This document shows, piece after piece, positions 1 to 7,506 of a DNA stretch of 64,000 nucleotides (position 1 is its first letter; each line of letters begins with the position of its first letter). The DNA is taken from NCBI GenBank assembly GCA_036274155.1, contig DASUGH010000035.1, forward strand, positions 1 through 64,000. The letters are read 5' to 3'. A program made the position numbers and the translations under genes. The notes below the pieces were generated by a model, which was not told the DNA's origin, did no database searches, and saw nothing but the letters and a program-made list of their open reading frames with translations. This DNA is from Gp6-AA40 sp036274155. Its GTDB lineage: Bacteria > Acidobacteriota > Vicinamibacteria > Vicinamibacterales > UBA2999.

Positions 1-62
1 GCGAGCGTCAGGCCCGGATACTTCAGGAGCATCCGGAACCCGAGTTTGAAGTCCTGAGTCAT
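1..62 (-). CDS. FtsX/MacB-like orphan permease, N-terminus only (runs off left edge)
   Basis: Only about 20 codons are visible. The peptide begins MTQDFKLGFRMLLKYPG, the typical amphipathic start of orphan MacB/FtsX permeases, in which an R-M-L-x-K-x-P-G motif precedes the first membrane helix. It follows the complete permease at 176-2611 in the same direction, so the two form a tandem pair. An in-frame ATG four codons upstream (position 74) is an alternative start. Family assignment rests on this short motif and on the neighbour. The protein continues beyond the window. Confidence 0.55.
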   Translation of the reverse strand, partial: MTQDFKLGFRMLLKYPGLTL

Positions 63-175
63 GGTCAGCGGCATGGACCGGTGTCCGTATCTCCGACAGG
101 ATCCGCGTTCGCGCCGCCCGAGTCCTCAGCTTTCGGTGAGCATGGTGTGAGATGTCGGTGAGAACCGCACGATCC

Positions 176-2611
176 CTACTCATCCCGAAGGGCGGTTGCT
201 GGATCGACCGAAGTGGCGCGCCACGCAGGAATGGTGCAGGCAAACAGAGCCACTGCGCCGAGCAGCAGCGCAACGGTCGCAAAGGTGAAGAGATCGTGCG
301 GCGGCACACCGAAGAGAAATCGGGTGAGGAATCGCGACGCGAAGAGCGACGCCGCCATGCCAACCACGATCCCGGCGGACACGAGCGAGAGACCGTGCCC
401 GAGCACGAGGCGGGCGATGTCGGCGCGCGCCGCGCCGAGCGCCATCCGCACCCCGAACTCGCGGGTGCGCTGGCCCACGGCGTACGCCACCACCCCGTAA
501 AGCCCCACGACAGCGAGCGTCACCGCCAGCAGCCCCAGAATCGACGCGAACATCGCCGCCGTACGGACCAGGAAGAAGCCCAGGCCGCCTCCGAGCGCGC
601 GCTCCATGCTCATCACGTCGAAGAGCGCCAGGTCGGGCGCCAGGTCCTTGATGACGCGTTCAACAGCCGGCGCCAGCCGTTCTGGCGGCTGCCTCGTGCG
701 CACGTGCAGCGTCCGTAAGTCCGCTCCAGTCGCCCATTGATCAAGGGGATAGTAGATGTACGGCTGCGGGTCTTCGAACACGTAGTCGTACTTCCCGGTC
801 TCCGACACACCGATGACCTCGATCCATCCATCAGCTCCCTCGGTTCGGAAGCGGCGGCCGATGGCGGACTGCCCGGGCCACGCGACGGTGGCGAACTGCC
901 GATTGACGACGGCGACACCCGGCGGATCCCGATCGGTGGAAAAGCCGCGACCCTCGAGGATGCGGATACCCATTGTGCGGAAATAGCCCGGGCTCACCCA
1001 GTTGACGCCGGCCATCGGGCGCCGGCCGGCCGAACGGGGATCGCCAGCCACCTCGACGTCTTCGCTGAGCCGGATGTAGCCGAGCGGCACGTTGTAAGCG
1101 AACGCCACATCGTCCACGCCGGGCAGCGTCCGCACTCGCTCCTCGAGGCGTTCGAAGAACGCGCGCCCCCGTGCCTCGTCGAACGCCAGCTGCTGAACGT
1201 CCATGCTGACGTTCAGCACGCCCTGTGGATCGAAGCCGAGTTGAATGCGTTCCGATTCCCGCAGGCTGCGCGTGAACAGACCCGCCGCGACGAGCAACAC
1301 GACGCAGGCGGACATCTGGGCAACGATCAGCAGGCCTCGTATGCGCGCTCGCCCGGGTGCGCGCGGCCCGGTCCGACCGCCCTCGCGCAGGAACGCGTTG
1401 ACATCGACACGTGTGGACTGAAACGCGGGCGCGAGGCCGACCGCAAGTCCGGTCAAGACCGCGACCGCGACGGCGTACAGCAGCACGTGCGTGTCGAGCT
1501 GGAAATCGAGATAAATCGGCTTGTCCCCCGGCAGGCGGATGGTGGCCATCCAGCTGGCGGTCCACCGGGCAAGCGGCACGCCGACGGCGCCGCCAATGGC
1601 AGCCAGCACGAGCGATTCGATCAGGAGCTGGCGCACCAGCCTGGCGCGGCCGGCGCCCAGAGCGGCACGAATCGCGAGCTCGCGCCGGCGATCCTGTCCG
1701 CGGGAGAGCAGCAGGTTCGCCACGTTCATTCCCGCAACCATCAGGACGAGCGCGACCAGCGCGAAGGTGACGACGCCTGCCCGCGAATTGAACCGTGAGA
1801 ACTCCTCTTCAGGACGCGCGAGGCGCTCCGGCACCAGCGTCAGCCTGACGTCCGTATAGTCGTCGGGCTCATCACGCGCGAGCTGCCTGGCCACGGCGTG
1901 CATCGCCGCCTGCCCCTGCTGCAGCGTCGCAGCCGGGCGCAGGCGAGCCAGCGTGTGCTGCGTGCGAAGCCGCGGCCAGCCCTGTTCCCAGGTCATTGGC
2001 AGATACAGCTCCGAGTCGGTGAACGCGAAGGTGCCCCGAAACGTCTTCGGTGCGACGCCGACGACGGTGAGCTGGCGGCCGTTGACGGCAATCTGCCGGC
2101 CAACGACCGCCGGATCGCCGCCGAACCGCTGCTGCCACGACGAATAGCCAAGCACAGCGATCGGGTTGACCTTTCCCGCCACGACGTCACGCTCGCCGAG
2201 CAGCCGGCCGAGCGACGGTTGCACCTCGAGGAAGGGAAAGTAACTGCCGGTCACCCAGGTGACGAGCACCCGGGACGCGTCCCTCGGGCGCGGCGCCATC
2301 GTGACGAACCCGACGTCATAGCCGGCGATGCCGTCGAATGCCGGCGCGACGAGCGATGGATAGCGCGAGAGGTCGGGTGCCGAAGCACCGTGCCTCGCCT
2401 CACCCGCCGCCGGGCGCTCCTGCACGACGGCAAACAGCCGATCGCCGCCGGCAACCGGCAGAGGCTTGAGCATCACCGCGTTGATGACGCTGAAGACGGC
2501 CGTGTTGACGCCGACGCCGAGGGCAAGCGTCAGCGCCGCGGCCATGGCAAATGCCGGCGTGCGACGGAGCAGTCTGACGGCGACGGCGATGTCCTGCCAG
2601 ATCGTGGACAT
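176..2611 (-). CDS. Orphan ABC permease of the MacB/FtsX (acidobacterial duplicated) type
   Basis: 811-residue membrane protein. The first helix is near residues 16-40 (RTPAFAMAAALTLALGVGVN), followed by a periplasmic MacB-like core domain to about 250, then an FtsX domain containing the typical R-x-x-E-L-A-I-R-x-A-L-G-A-G motif. A second half repeats this organisation, with its FtsX motif EFGVRMALGAARADIARLVL near the C-terminus. This duplicated architecture without an adjacent ATPase is known from Acidobacteriota and is a strong taxonomic hint. I chose ATG 2611 (MSTIWQDIAVAVRLL) because 13 additional upstream residues look non-conserved and overlap a strong hairpin. The substrate is unknown; family members are proposed to act in export or envelope stress. 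Confidence 0.88.
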   Translation of the reverse strand: MSTIWQDIAVAVRLLRRTPAFAMAAALTLALGVGVNTAVFSVINAVMLKPLPVAGGDRLFAVVQERPAAGEARHGASAPDLSRYPSLVAPAFDGIAGYDVGFVTMAPRPRDASRVLVTWVTGSYFPFLEVQPSLGRLLGERDVVAGKVNPIAVLGYSSWQQRFGGDPAVVGRQIAVNGRQLTVVGVAPKTFRGTFAFTDSELYLPMTWEQGWPRLRTQHTLARLRPAATLQQGQAAMHAVARQLARDEPDDYTDVRLTLVPERLARPEEEFSRFNSRAGVVTFALVALVLMVAGMNVANLLLSRGQDRRRELAIRAALGAGRARLVRQLLIESLVLAAIGGAVGVPLARWTASWMATIRLPGDKPIYLDFQLDTHVLLYAVAVAVLTGLAVGLAPAFQSTRVDVNAFLREGGRTGPRAPGRARIRGLLIVAQMSACVVLLVAAGLFTRSLRESERIQLGFDPQGVLNVSMDVQQLAFDEARGRAFFERLEERVRTLPGVDDVAFAYNVPLGYIRLSEDVEVAGDPRSAGRRPMAGVNWVSPGYFRTMGIRILEGRGFSTDRDPPGVAVVNRQFATVAWPGQSAIGRRFRTEGADGWIEVIGVSETGKYDYVFEDPQPYIYYPLDQWATGADLRTLHVRTRQPPERLAPAVERVIKDLAPDLALFDVMSMERALGGGLGFFLVRTAAMFASILGLLAVTLAVVGLYGVVAYAVGQRTREFGVRMALGAARADIARLVLGHGLSLVSAGIVVGMAASLFASRFLTRFLFGVPPHDLFTFATVALLLGAVALFACTIPAWRATSVDPATALRDE

Positions 2612-2642
2612 GTGGCGAGAGCGTGATCGGCCGGTGACCAAA

Positions 2643-2687
2643 CCAGCCAAGGATCGGCGCCAGAGCGCGACGGCGCTCCTTGGCTGG
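2643..2687 (-). terminator. Strong hairpin between the SWIB gene and the orphan permease
   Basis: Arms 2643-2653 and 2677-2687 are perfect 11-bp inverse complements. After a 3-base bulge a second 5-bp stem (2657-2661 with 2672-2676) closes a 10-base loop. On the minus strand it lies about 60 bases after the SWIB stop and 31 bases before the permease ATG, so it can act as terminator or attenuator. A smaller stem (2728-2733 with 2744-2749) directly follows the SWIB stop. There is no long U-tract. Confidence 0.5.
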
Positions 2688-2749
2688 CTGCGAGCGGCTC
2701 CGGCCGCGTGTTACACGGCGCGGCGCTGCCTGCGCGTTGCCCGGCAGGC

Positions 2750-3064
2750 CTACTTCAAGTGCTTGGAGACCAGCTTGGTCATCTCGAACATGTTGACGGT
2801 CGACTTGCCGCCAAAGACCGCCTTCAGCGCCGGATCAGCCTTGATCATCCGCTTGTTCTTGGCGTCCTGCAGGCCGTTCTTCTTGATGTAGCGCCAGAGC
2901 GCGCTCGTTACCTGGGTGCGCGGAAGCGGCTTCGAACCGACGATCTGCGCCAGGTCGGCGCTCGGAGTCATCGGCTTCATGAACGCGGCGTTCGGCTTCC
3001 GTGCCGACTTCTTCTTGGCCGTCTTCTTCGCACTCTTTGCACTCTTCGCACTCTTCTTAGCCAT
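2750..3064 (-). CDS. SWIB/MDM2-domain protein with lysine-rich histone H1-like N-terminus
   Basis: 104 residues. The first about 24 are a Lys/Ala/Ser tract (KKSAKSAKSAKKTAKKK) like histone H1 tails. Residues about 28-103 form a SWIB domain, recognisable by MKPMTPSADLAQIVG, PRTQVTSALWRYIKKNGLQD and the C-terminal VNMFEMTKLVSKHL. SWIB domains are known from eukaryotic chromatin remodelers and from small basic proteins of Chlamydiae and other bacteria, so DNA binding or nucleoid packing is the likely role (inference). ATG 3064 has a clear AAGGAG eight bases upstream. A TATAGT hexamer on the minus strand at 3135-3140 could be its -10 element. It is apparently monocistronic. Confidence 0.85.
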   Translation of the reverse strand: MAKKSAKSAKSAKKTAKKKSARKPNAAFMKPMTPSADLAQIVGSKPLPRTQVTSALWRYIKKNGLQDAKNKRMIKADPALKAVFGGKSTVNMFEMTKLVSKHLK

Positions 3065-3306
3065 CTGTTCTCCTTCGATAGGCTTGGCGCACGATCATCA
3101 AGGGCTCCGGTAAACGCAATCGCCCTGTCCTCGTAACTATACGCTCGCTGAGGGCGCGCGTGATCGACAGAGTGGGATCGAGGCGTCGAGCGGCGGCCGC
3201 AGCGGCACGTCGTCCATTCGCCCCTGCCGGCTTCGTGAATGTCCGCCACTCCCGTGTCGATGACCGGGGACCGCGCAGTGAACACGCCCGCGCGGCGTGA
3301 TCGCGG

Positions 3307-4137
3307 TCATTCGCCGACGCGTACGCTGACGGTGCCGAGCGCGCCGAAATCGGCGGTCATTCGATCGCCGGGTGCGATCTCGATCGGCACCAGGCAGGTG
3401 CCGGTGGTCACGACCTCGCCGGTGCGCACGCCGATGCCAAGCTGTGACAGCTCGTTCACGAGCCAGGCGAGCGCGACGCGAGGATCGCCAAGCACGTTCG
3501 CGCCGCGACCCTCACGCGAGATTCTTCCAACACGCCCCTCGACGGCGTGAGCCGCCAGGTCGAGCGACCGCCAGGCATCGCGCGCCGCGGGACCGAGCAC
3601 GAAGTAGTGGCCGCACGCGTTGTCGGCAATGAGCTGTGCGGCGCCCACGATGGTGAAGTCCTCGAAGCGCGAGTCCGGTACTTCGATGGCGGGATGCAGG
3701 GTGGCCACGGCGGCCAGCACTTCCTCGACACCGTAGGGCGCGTCGCGCGGCGGAAGCTCGCGCCCCAGTCGAAAGGCGAACTCGGCCTCGCCGACGCGCA
3801 TGTGATTGCGCCCGAACGGCACTTCGCCTCCGTCGTCGCGCACGCGCTCGCGGAGGAGCCGGCCGGCCATCGGCCCATCGACATTGATGTGCGCCTGGCC
3901 GACTTTGCTCGTCGCGGCGATCTTCCAGCCGTAGAGGGGGTGCGCGCTGCGCCGCTCGAGCAGAGCCTGAATGGCATAGCCGTCGGCGCGAGTGGCCGGA
4001 CGCATGGAGTCTGGCAGCGCCGTCATGCGGCGGCCGTTCTGCCAGTGATCCCAGAGGGTGTCGGAGGCCGGTTGCCAGGATCGTTCGGGCCGTTCGAGTC
4101 GTTCTCCAGCTTTCCCGTCGGGCACGTCTTCCTGCAT
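3307..4137 (-). CDS. 2-keto-4-pentenoate hydratase / fumarylacetoacetase-family protein
   Basis: 276 residues. The body matches the MhpD/HpcG-type hydratase family: a start helix (DTLWDHWQNGRRMTALPDSM), the TRADGYAIQ motif, GWKIAATSKVGQ, a central acidic EVPDSRF segment, and a C-terminal stretch around VVTTGTCLVPIEIAPGDRMTADFG. Family members hydrate 2-oxo-alkenoates in meta-cleavage pathways or act as related metal-dependent lyases; the substrate here is unknown and no catabolic partners are nearby. The first about 20 residues (including GERLERPERSW) are encoded by a degenerate 9-bp repeat and are not family-like. No better start lies between them and the conserved helix, so ATG 4137 is kept with caution. 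Confidence 0.75.
   Translation of the reverse strand: MQEDVPDGKAGERLERPERSWQPASDTLWDHWQNGRRMTALPDSMRPATRADGYAIQALLERRSAHPLYGWKIAATSKVGQAHINVDGPMAGRLLRERVRDDGGEVPFGRNHMRVGEAEFAFRLGRELPPRDAPYGVEEVLAAVATLHPAIEVPDSRFEDFTIVGAAQLIADNACGHYFVLGPAARDAWRSLDLAAHAVEGRVGRISREGRGANVLGDPRVALAWLVNELSQLGIGVRTGEVVTTGTCLVPIEIAPGDRMTADFGALGTVSVRVGE
4083..4109. repeat. Degenerate 9-bp tandem repeat inside the 5' end of the hydratase gene
   Basis: Three 9-base units, GTTCGGGCC, GTTCGAGTC and GTTCTCCAG, lie in register. They belong to the same GTTCGGATC-type family as the copies at 4163, 15693 and 26648. They sit in coding DNA and contribute part of the atypical N-terminal extension. Confidence 0.6.
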
Positions 4138-4162
4138 CTGACGATTCTCTGCGAATCAGCGG

Positions 4163-4183
4163 CCGAACGATCCGAACGATCCG
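4163..4183. repeat. 9-bp tandem repeat between POT transporter and hydratase genes
   Basis: Two exact units of CCGAACGAT plus a partial third, just beyond the stop codon of the transporter gene and flanked by GGCC on each side. It is the same family as the array at 26648-26692. Confidence 0.65.
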
Positions 4184-4186
4184 GCC

Positions 4187-6103
4187 TCAGTTCTGCTGGA
4201 CCTCCTGGTGCATCCACTTCCTGAGCAGCGGCGACAGCGCAAAGCAGATAAGCGCCGAGATGATGGCGATGATGGCGATCTGCCCGAAGACGTCGCCGTA
4301 GAGGTGCACCGTCTCGGTCGGCGGCGGCACCACCTGAGCGCCATCTCCTTCCCCGCTGACGCCGGTGAGCTGCGCGATCCGCCCGGCCAGCAGGTTCGAG
4401 AACGCGGTCGCCAGGAACCAGGCGCCCATCACGGTGCTCACGATTCGCTGGGGCGACAGCTTCGTGACCATCGACAGCCCCACCGGCGACAGGCAGAGCT
4501 CGCCCGTCGTCTGCAGGAGATAGCCGAGCAGCAGCCAGGCCACCGCCACCATGCCGCGGCTGTCGGCGCTCTGCGCGCCGTACCAGAAGGCGCCGAAGCC
4601 GAGCCCGAGCTGCAGCAGGCCCAGCGAGAACTTGACCGGCGTGCTCGGCTCGAACCCGCGAGCGCCGAGAAACCCCCAGAGCGCCGTGAACACGAGTCCG
4701 AGGAGGATGATGAAGATCGGGTTCGCAGCCTGGAACAGCGAAGCAGGCACCTCGGCACCGCCCACTCCCATGCCGACGTCGCCCGCCGTCACGGTCCAGC
4801 GCGTCACTTTCTGATCGCGCGGCGCCTCGGGAGTCGCCTTGGCTCGTAACGCGTCGAGCTCGGTGAGCGTGAACGGCGCGCTGCCTTCACCGTTGTGCCG
4901 GCCAAGCTGCTCCTGATTGAGCACCGGCAGCTCCGCGAGGTCGGGCTCGCTCGTCTGAACGGGAATGCGCATCTCGATCGATGTGCCGACGTCGTCCGCC
5001 GTGATCGGCCGTGACTCGATCACGCGGTCGACGTTGCGATCGGTGAAGTTGTTCACGGAGCTTCCGGCCTGCTCGAAGAAGGCCCAGAAGAGCATCGAGA
5101 AGAACATCAGGACGAGGACGACGAAGAGGCGCTCGCGCGCCACCTTCTCGCTCCTGAAGGCCTCGACGATCAGCCAGATGAAGGCCAGGCCGCCGAAACC
5201 CGAGAGCAGCCACTGAGCGATCGTGTTCCGCTGCACGAGAAGCATGAAGACCGGGAGCGCGATGAGCACTCCCAGGTACACAGGCCACGTGGCGTGCTTC
5301 GCGGCACCGGCGGGACGCTGGCCGGCTTCGACGGGAAGGCCGCCTCTGCCGAGCGCCGCGAAGGCAACCGCGCCGGCCGCGACGAGCGATGCTCCGACAA
5401 AGGCGTTGATTGCCAGGTTGTAGGGGTTGTTCTGGAGGAAGAGCAGCGAAATCCCGGTGATCAGTGCGCCACCGAGGATCAGGATCTGCGTGATCCTGAT
5501 TGGCGCGACGAAGACCGCCACGCCGGTGAGCATCCCGATGGTGGCCAGTCCGAAACCGTAGTGCCATCCGTACGTCTCGCCAACGTAGCCGCAGACGAGC
5601 GGCGACATGGCGGCGCCGAGGTTGATGCCCATGTAGAAGATGGTGAAGCCGCCGTCACGCTTGGGGCTGCCTGCCGGATAGAGCTGCCCCACCATCGTCG
5701 AGATGTTGGGCTTGAAGAAGCCGTTCCCGGCAATCAGGAGCGCCAGGGCGAGATAGAACGCCCAGGACAGCTCGATCGTCATCATGAGGTGCCCGGCCGC
5801 CATGAGGAGACCGCCGAGCACCACCGCTCGCCTCGCGCCGAGGAGGCGATCGGCGAGCATGCCGCCAATGAACGGCGTCGCGTAGACGAGTGCGGTGTAC
5901 GCGCCGTAAACGGCGTACGCCGCGTTGTCGTTCATGGCCAGGAACCCCTTGAGCATGTAGAGGACGAGGAGCGCCCGCATCCCGTAGTACGAGAAGCGCT
6001 CCCACATCTCCGCAAAGAACAGGGTGTAGAGCCCGACCGGATGACCGAAGAGTGTTTCCTCCTGGCCCCGCGACGCGTCCAGATGTGCGACTTGAACGGC
6101 CAT
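4187..6103 (-). CDS. POT/PTR2-family proton-coupled oligopeptide transporter
   Basis: 638 residues, inner membrane. Family signatures are the FAEMWERFSYYGMRALLVLYM motif in the first helix (E-x-x-E/F-x-x-Y), GGMLADRLLGARRAVVLGG between helices 2 and 3, and FYMGINLGAAMSPLVCGYVG in helix 5. A long hydrophilic insert around residues 360-460 is typical of longer bacterial POT proteins. The ATG overlaps the esterase stop codon (TAATG), so translation is probably coupled. Together they suggest uptake of peptides or esters released outside the cytoplasm, which is an inference from adjacency. Confidence 0.92.
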   Translation of the reverse strand: MAVQVAHLDASRGQEETLFGHPVGLYTLFFAEMWERFSYYGMRALLVLYMLKGFLAMNDNAAYAVYGAYTALVYATPFIGGMLADRLLGARRAVVLGGLLMAAGHLMMTIELSWAFYLALALLIAGNGFFKPNISTMVGQLYPAGSPKRDGGFTIFYMGINLGAAMSPLVCGYVGETYGWHYGFGLATIGMLTGVAVFVAPIRITQILILGGALITGISLLFLQNNPYNLAINAFVGASLVAAGAVAFAALGRGGLPVEAGQRPAGAAKHATWPVYLGVLIALPVFMLLVQRNTIAQWLLSGFGGLAFIWLIVEAFRSEKVARERLFVVLVLMFFSMLFWAFFEQAGSSVNNFTDRNVDRVIESRPITADDVGTSIEMRIPVQTSEPDLAELPVLNQEQLGRHNGEGSAPFTLTELDALRAKATPEAPRDQKVTRWTVTAGDVGMGVGGAEVPASLFQAANPIFIILLGLVFTALWGFLGARGFEPSTPVKFSLGLLQLGLGFGAFWYGAQSADSRGMVAVAWLLLGYLLQTTGELCLSPVGLSMVTKLSPQRIVSTVMGAWFLATAFSNLLAGRIAQLTGVSGEGDGAQVVPPPTETVHLYGDVFGQIAIIAIISALICFALSPLLRKWMHQEVQQN

Positions 6104-7398
6104 TACTTCTTCGGCGCCGTGAACGACAGGTTGGTCGAGAAGAACGGCAGCACGCTCTCCTCGAACCGCTGCGGCACCCTGTTCGTGTGATCACCTTCGT
6201 AGGTCTCGAAGGTGTGCGGAATGCCGAAGGCGGTCATCGCCTCCTCGATCTGGTGGTTCTGACCGGCGAGGCCGTCCTGATTGCCGACGTCGATCTTGAT
6301 TGCCTTGTACTTCTTCAGGTTCGTGATGTATTGCGGCAGCATCATGAACGGTGAGTTGGCGGCGAACTTCGCCACGACGAGCGGCTGCGGCGTGCCGTCC
6401 ACTGTCGGCAGGTCGAAGAACTGCGGAGGATTCTTCGGGTTCGGCGCCCAGGCTGCCGCCAGTGCGAACTGCACGTTGCCGAAGCCGCCGCCGCGACCGC
6501 CGCGTCCGGCACCTGCGGCTGCGCCGGCACCACGCCCGCGCCCATCACCTCGATTGCCGGCGGCCTGCTGCCCCTGCGCCACCGGCGCGGCGGGAGCCGC
6601 GGCGGACGCTGGAGTTGCCGGCGCCGCCGGAGCTGCCGCCGCCGTGGGTGCGGCTGGAGCTGCCGGTGCGGCCGGGGCCGCTGTGGGCGCGGCTGGAGCT
6701 GCGGGCGCTCCGCGGCCGGCCGGAGCCGCATTGGCCGCGCCAGGGCCGGCGCCGCGCCCGCGGCCTCCGCCCGAGATCGAGGCGTCGATCAGACAGCAGG
6801 CGCTCATCGGGTAGAGCGCTGCGAACACGTCCGGCCGCTTCATGCCGATGCGGAAAGCGCCGTAGCCGCCCATCGAGTGGCCGCCGAGGCCGCGGCTCAG
6901 GCGGTCGGGAATCGTCCGGTAGTTCTTGTCCATGTACCCGACAAGGTCCTCGGCGATGAACGTCTCCCAATCTCCAGTGGTCGGCGACGCCGAGTACATG
7001 CTGCCACCATGGATCGTCATGGCGTCAGGACTGACGAAGATGATCTCCTTCATCTTCCCGGCGGCGATGTTCTTGTCCGCGGCTTCCGCAAGGTTCGTGA
7101 ACGGCATCCACCGCTCTGCGGTCAGGCCGTACCCGTGCAGCAGGTAGACCACCGGGTAGCGCTGATTGCGGTTGGTGGCATAGCTTGGTGGCAGATAGAT
7201 GAAGACGTCGCGATCCGCGGAGTCGTTTTCGAGGTTGCCGGCGAGCGCCGCACCGTGAACCTTGATGCGCTCGACAGTCCCTTTCTTCTCGGGCGTCCTG
7301 CTCTGCGCCATCGCCGGGCTGGCCACCGCCGCGGCAAGCAGGGCGACGAGGATCAGGCGCCAGGTCCCTGAATCGTTGCCGGAACGAGTCCATGTCAT
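6103..7398 (-). CDS. Secreted alpha/beta-hydrolase esterase with large Ala/Pro/Gly-rich insert
   Basis: 431 residues from ATG 7398, which has GGAGG eight bases upstream; an ATG five codons earlier is poorer. A signal peptide (LILVALLAAAVASPAMAQ) is followed by a hydrolase core: VVYLLHGYG oxyanion region, nucleophile elbow G-H-S-M-G-G, and a C-terminal EGDHTNR carrying the likely catalytic His. The family is the esterase D/feruloyl esterase-like group. Right after the nucleophile strand, residues about 205-320 are a low-complexity AAPAAPAAP/RGRGAG tract that no typical family member needs. The active site elements flank it, so the enzyme is probably functional. Exported to periplasm or outside. 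Confidence 0.82.
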   Translation of the reverse strand: MTWTRSGNDSGTWRLILVALLAAAVASPAMAQSRTPEKKGTVERIKVHGAALAGNLENDSADRDVFIYLPPSYATNRNQRYPVVYLLHGYGLTAERWMPFTNLAEAADKNIAAGKMKEIIFVSPDAMTIHGGSMYSASPTTGDWETFIAEDLVGYMDKNYRTIPDRLSRGLGGHSMGGYGAFRIGMKRPDVFAALYPMSACCLIDASISGGGRGRGAGPGAANAAPAGRGAPAAPAAPTAAPAAPAAPAAPTAAAAPAAPATPASAAAPAAPVAQGQQAAGNRGDGRGRGAGAAAGAGRGGRGGGFGNVQFALAAAWAPNPKNPPQFFDLPTVDGTPQPLVVAKFAANSPFMMLPQYITNLKKYKAIKIDVGNQDGLAGQNHQIEEAMTAFGIPHTFETYEGDHTNRVPQRFEESVLPFFSTNLSFTAPKK

Positions 7399-7506
7399 AG
7401 CAGCGACCTCCATCCAGACACAGTTGGCCGATTCTACCCTGACAGACGCGTCGGCCCTCGATCTCGACTCTACCGACGTCTGCAGACCGGAGGCGGGGCG
7501 CGATGA

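Noticed and set aside
737..1798. Long plus-strand open frame (353 codons) opposite the orphan permease
   Set aside because: High GC leaves antisense frames open. The translation is Arg/His/Asp-rich with no family motif, while the opposite strand encodes a clear permease.
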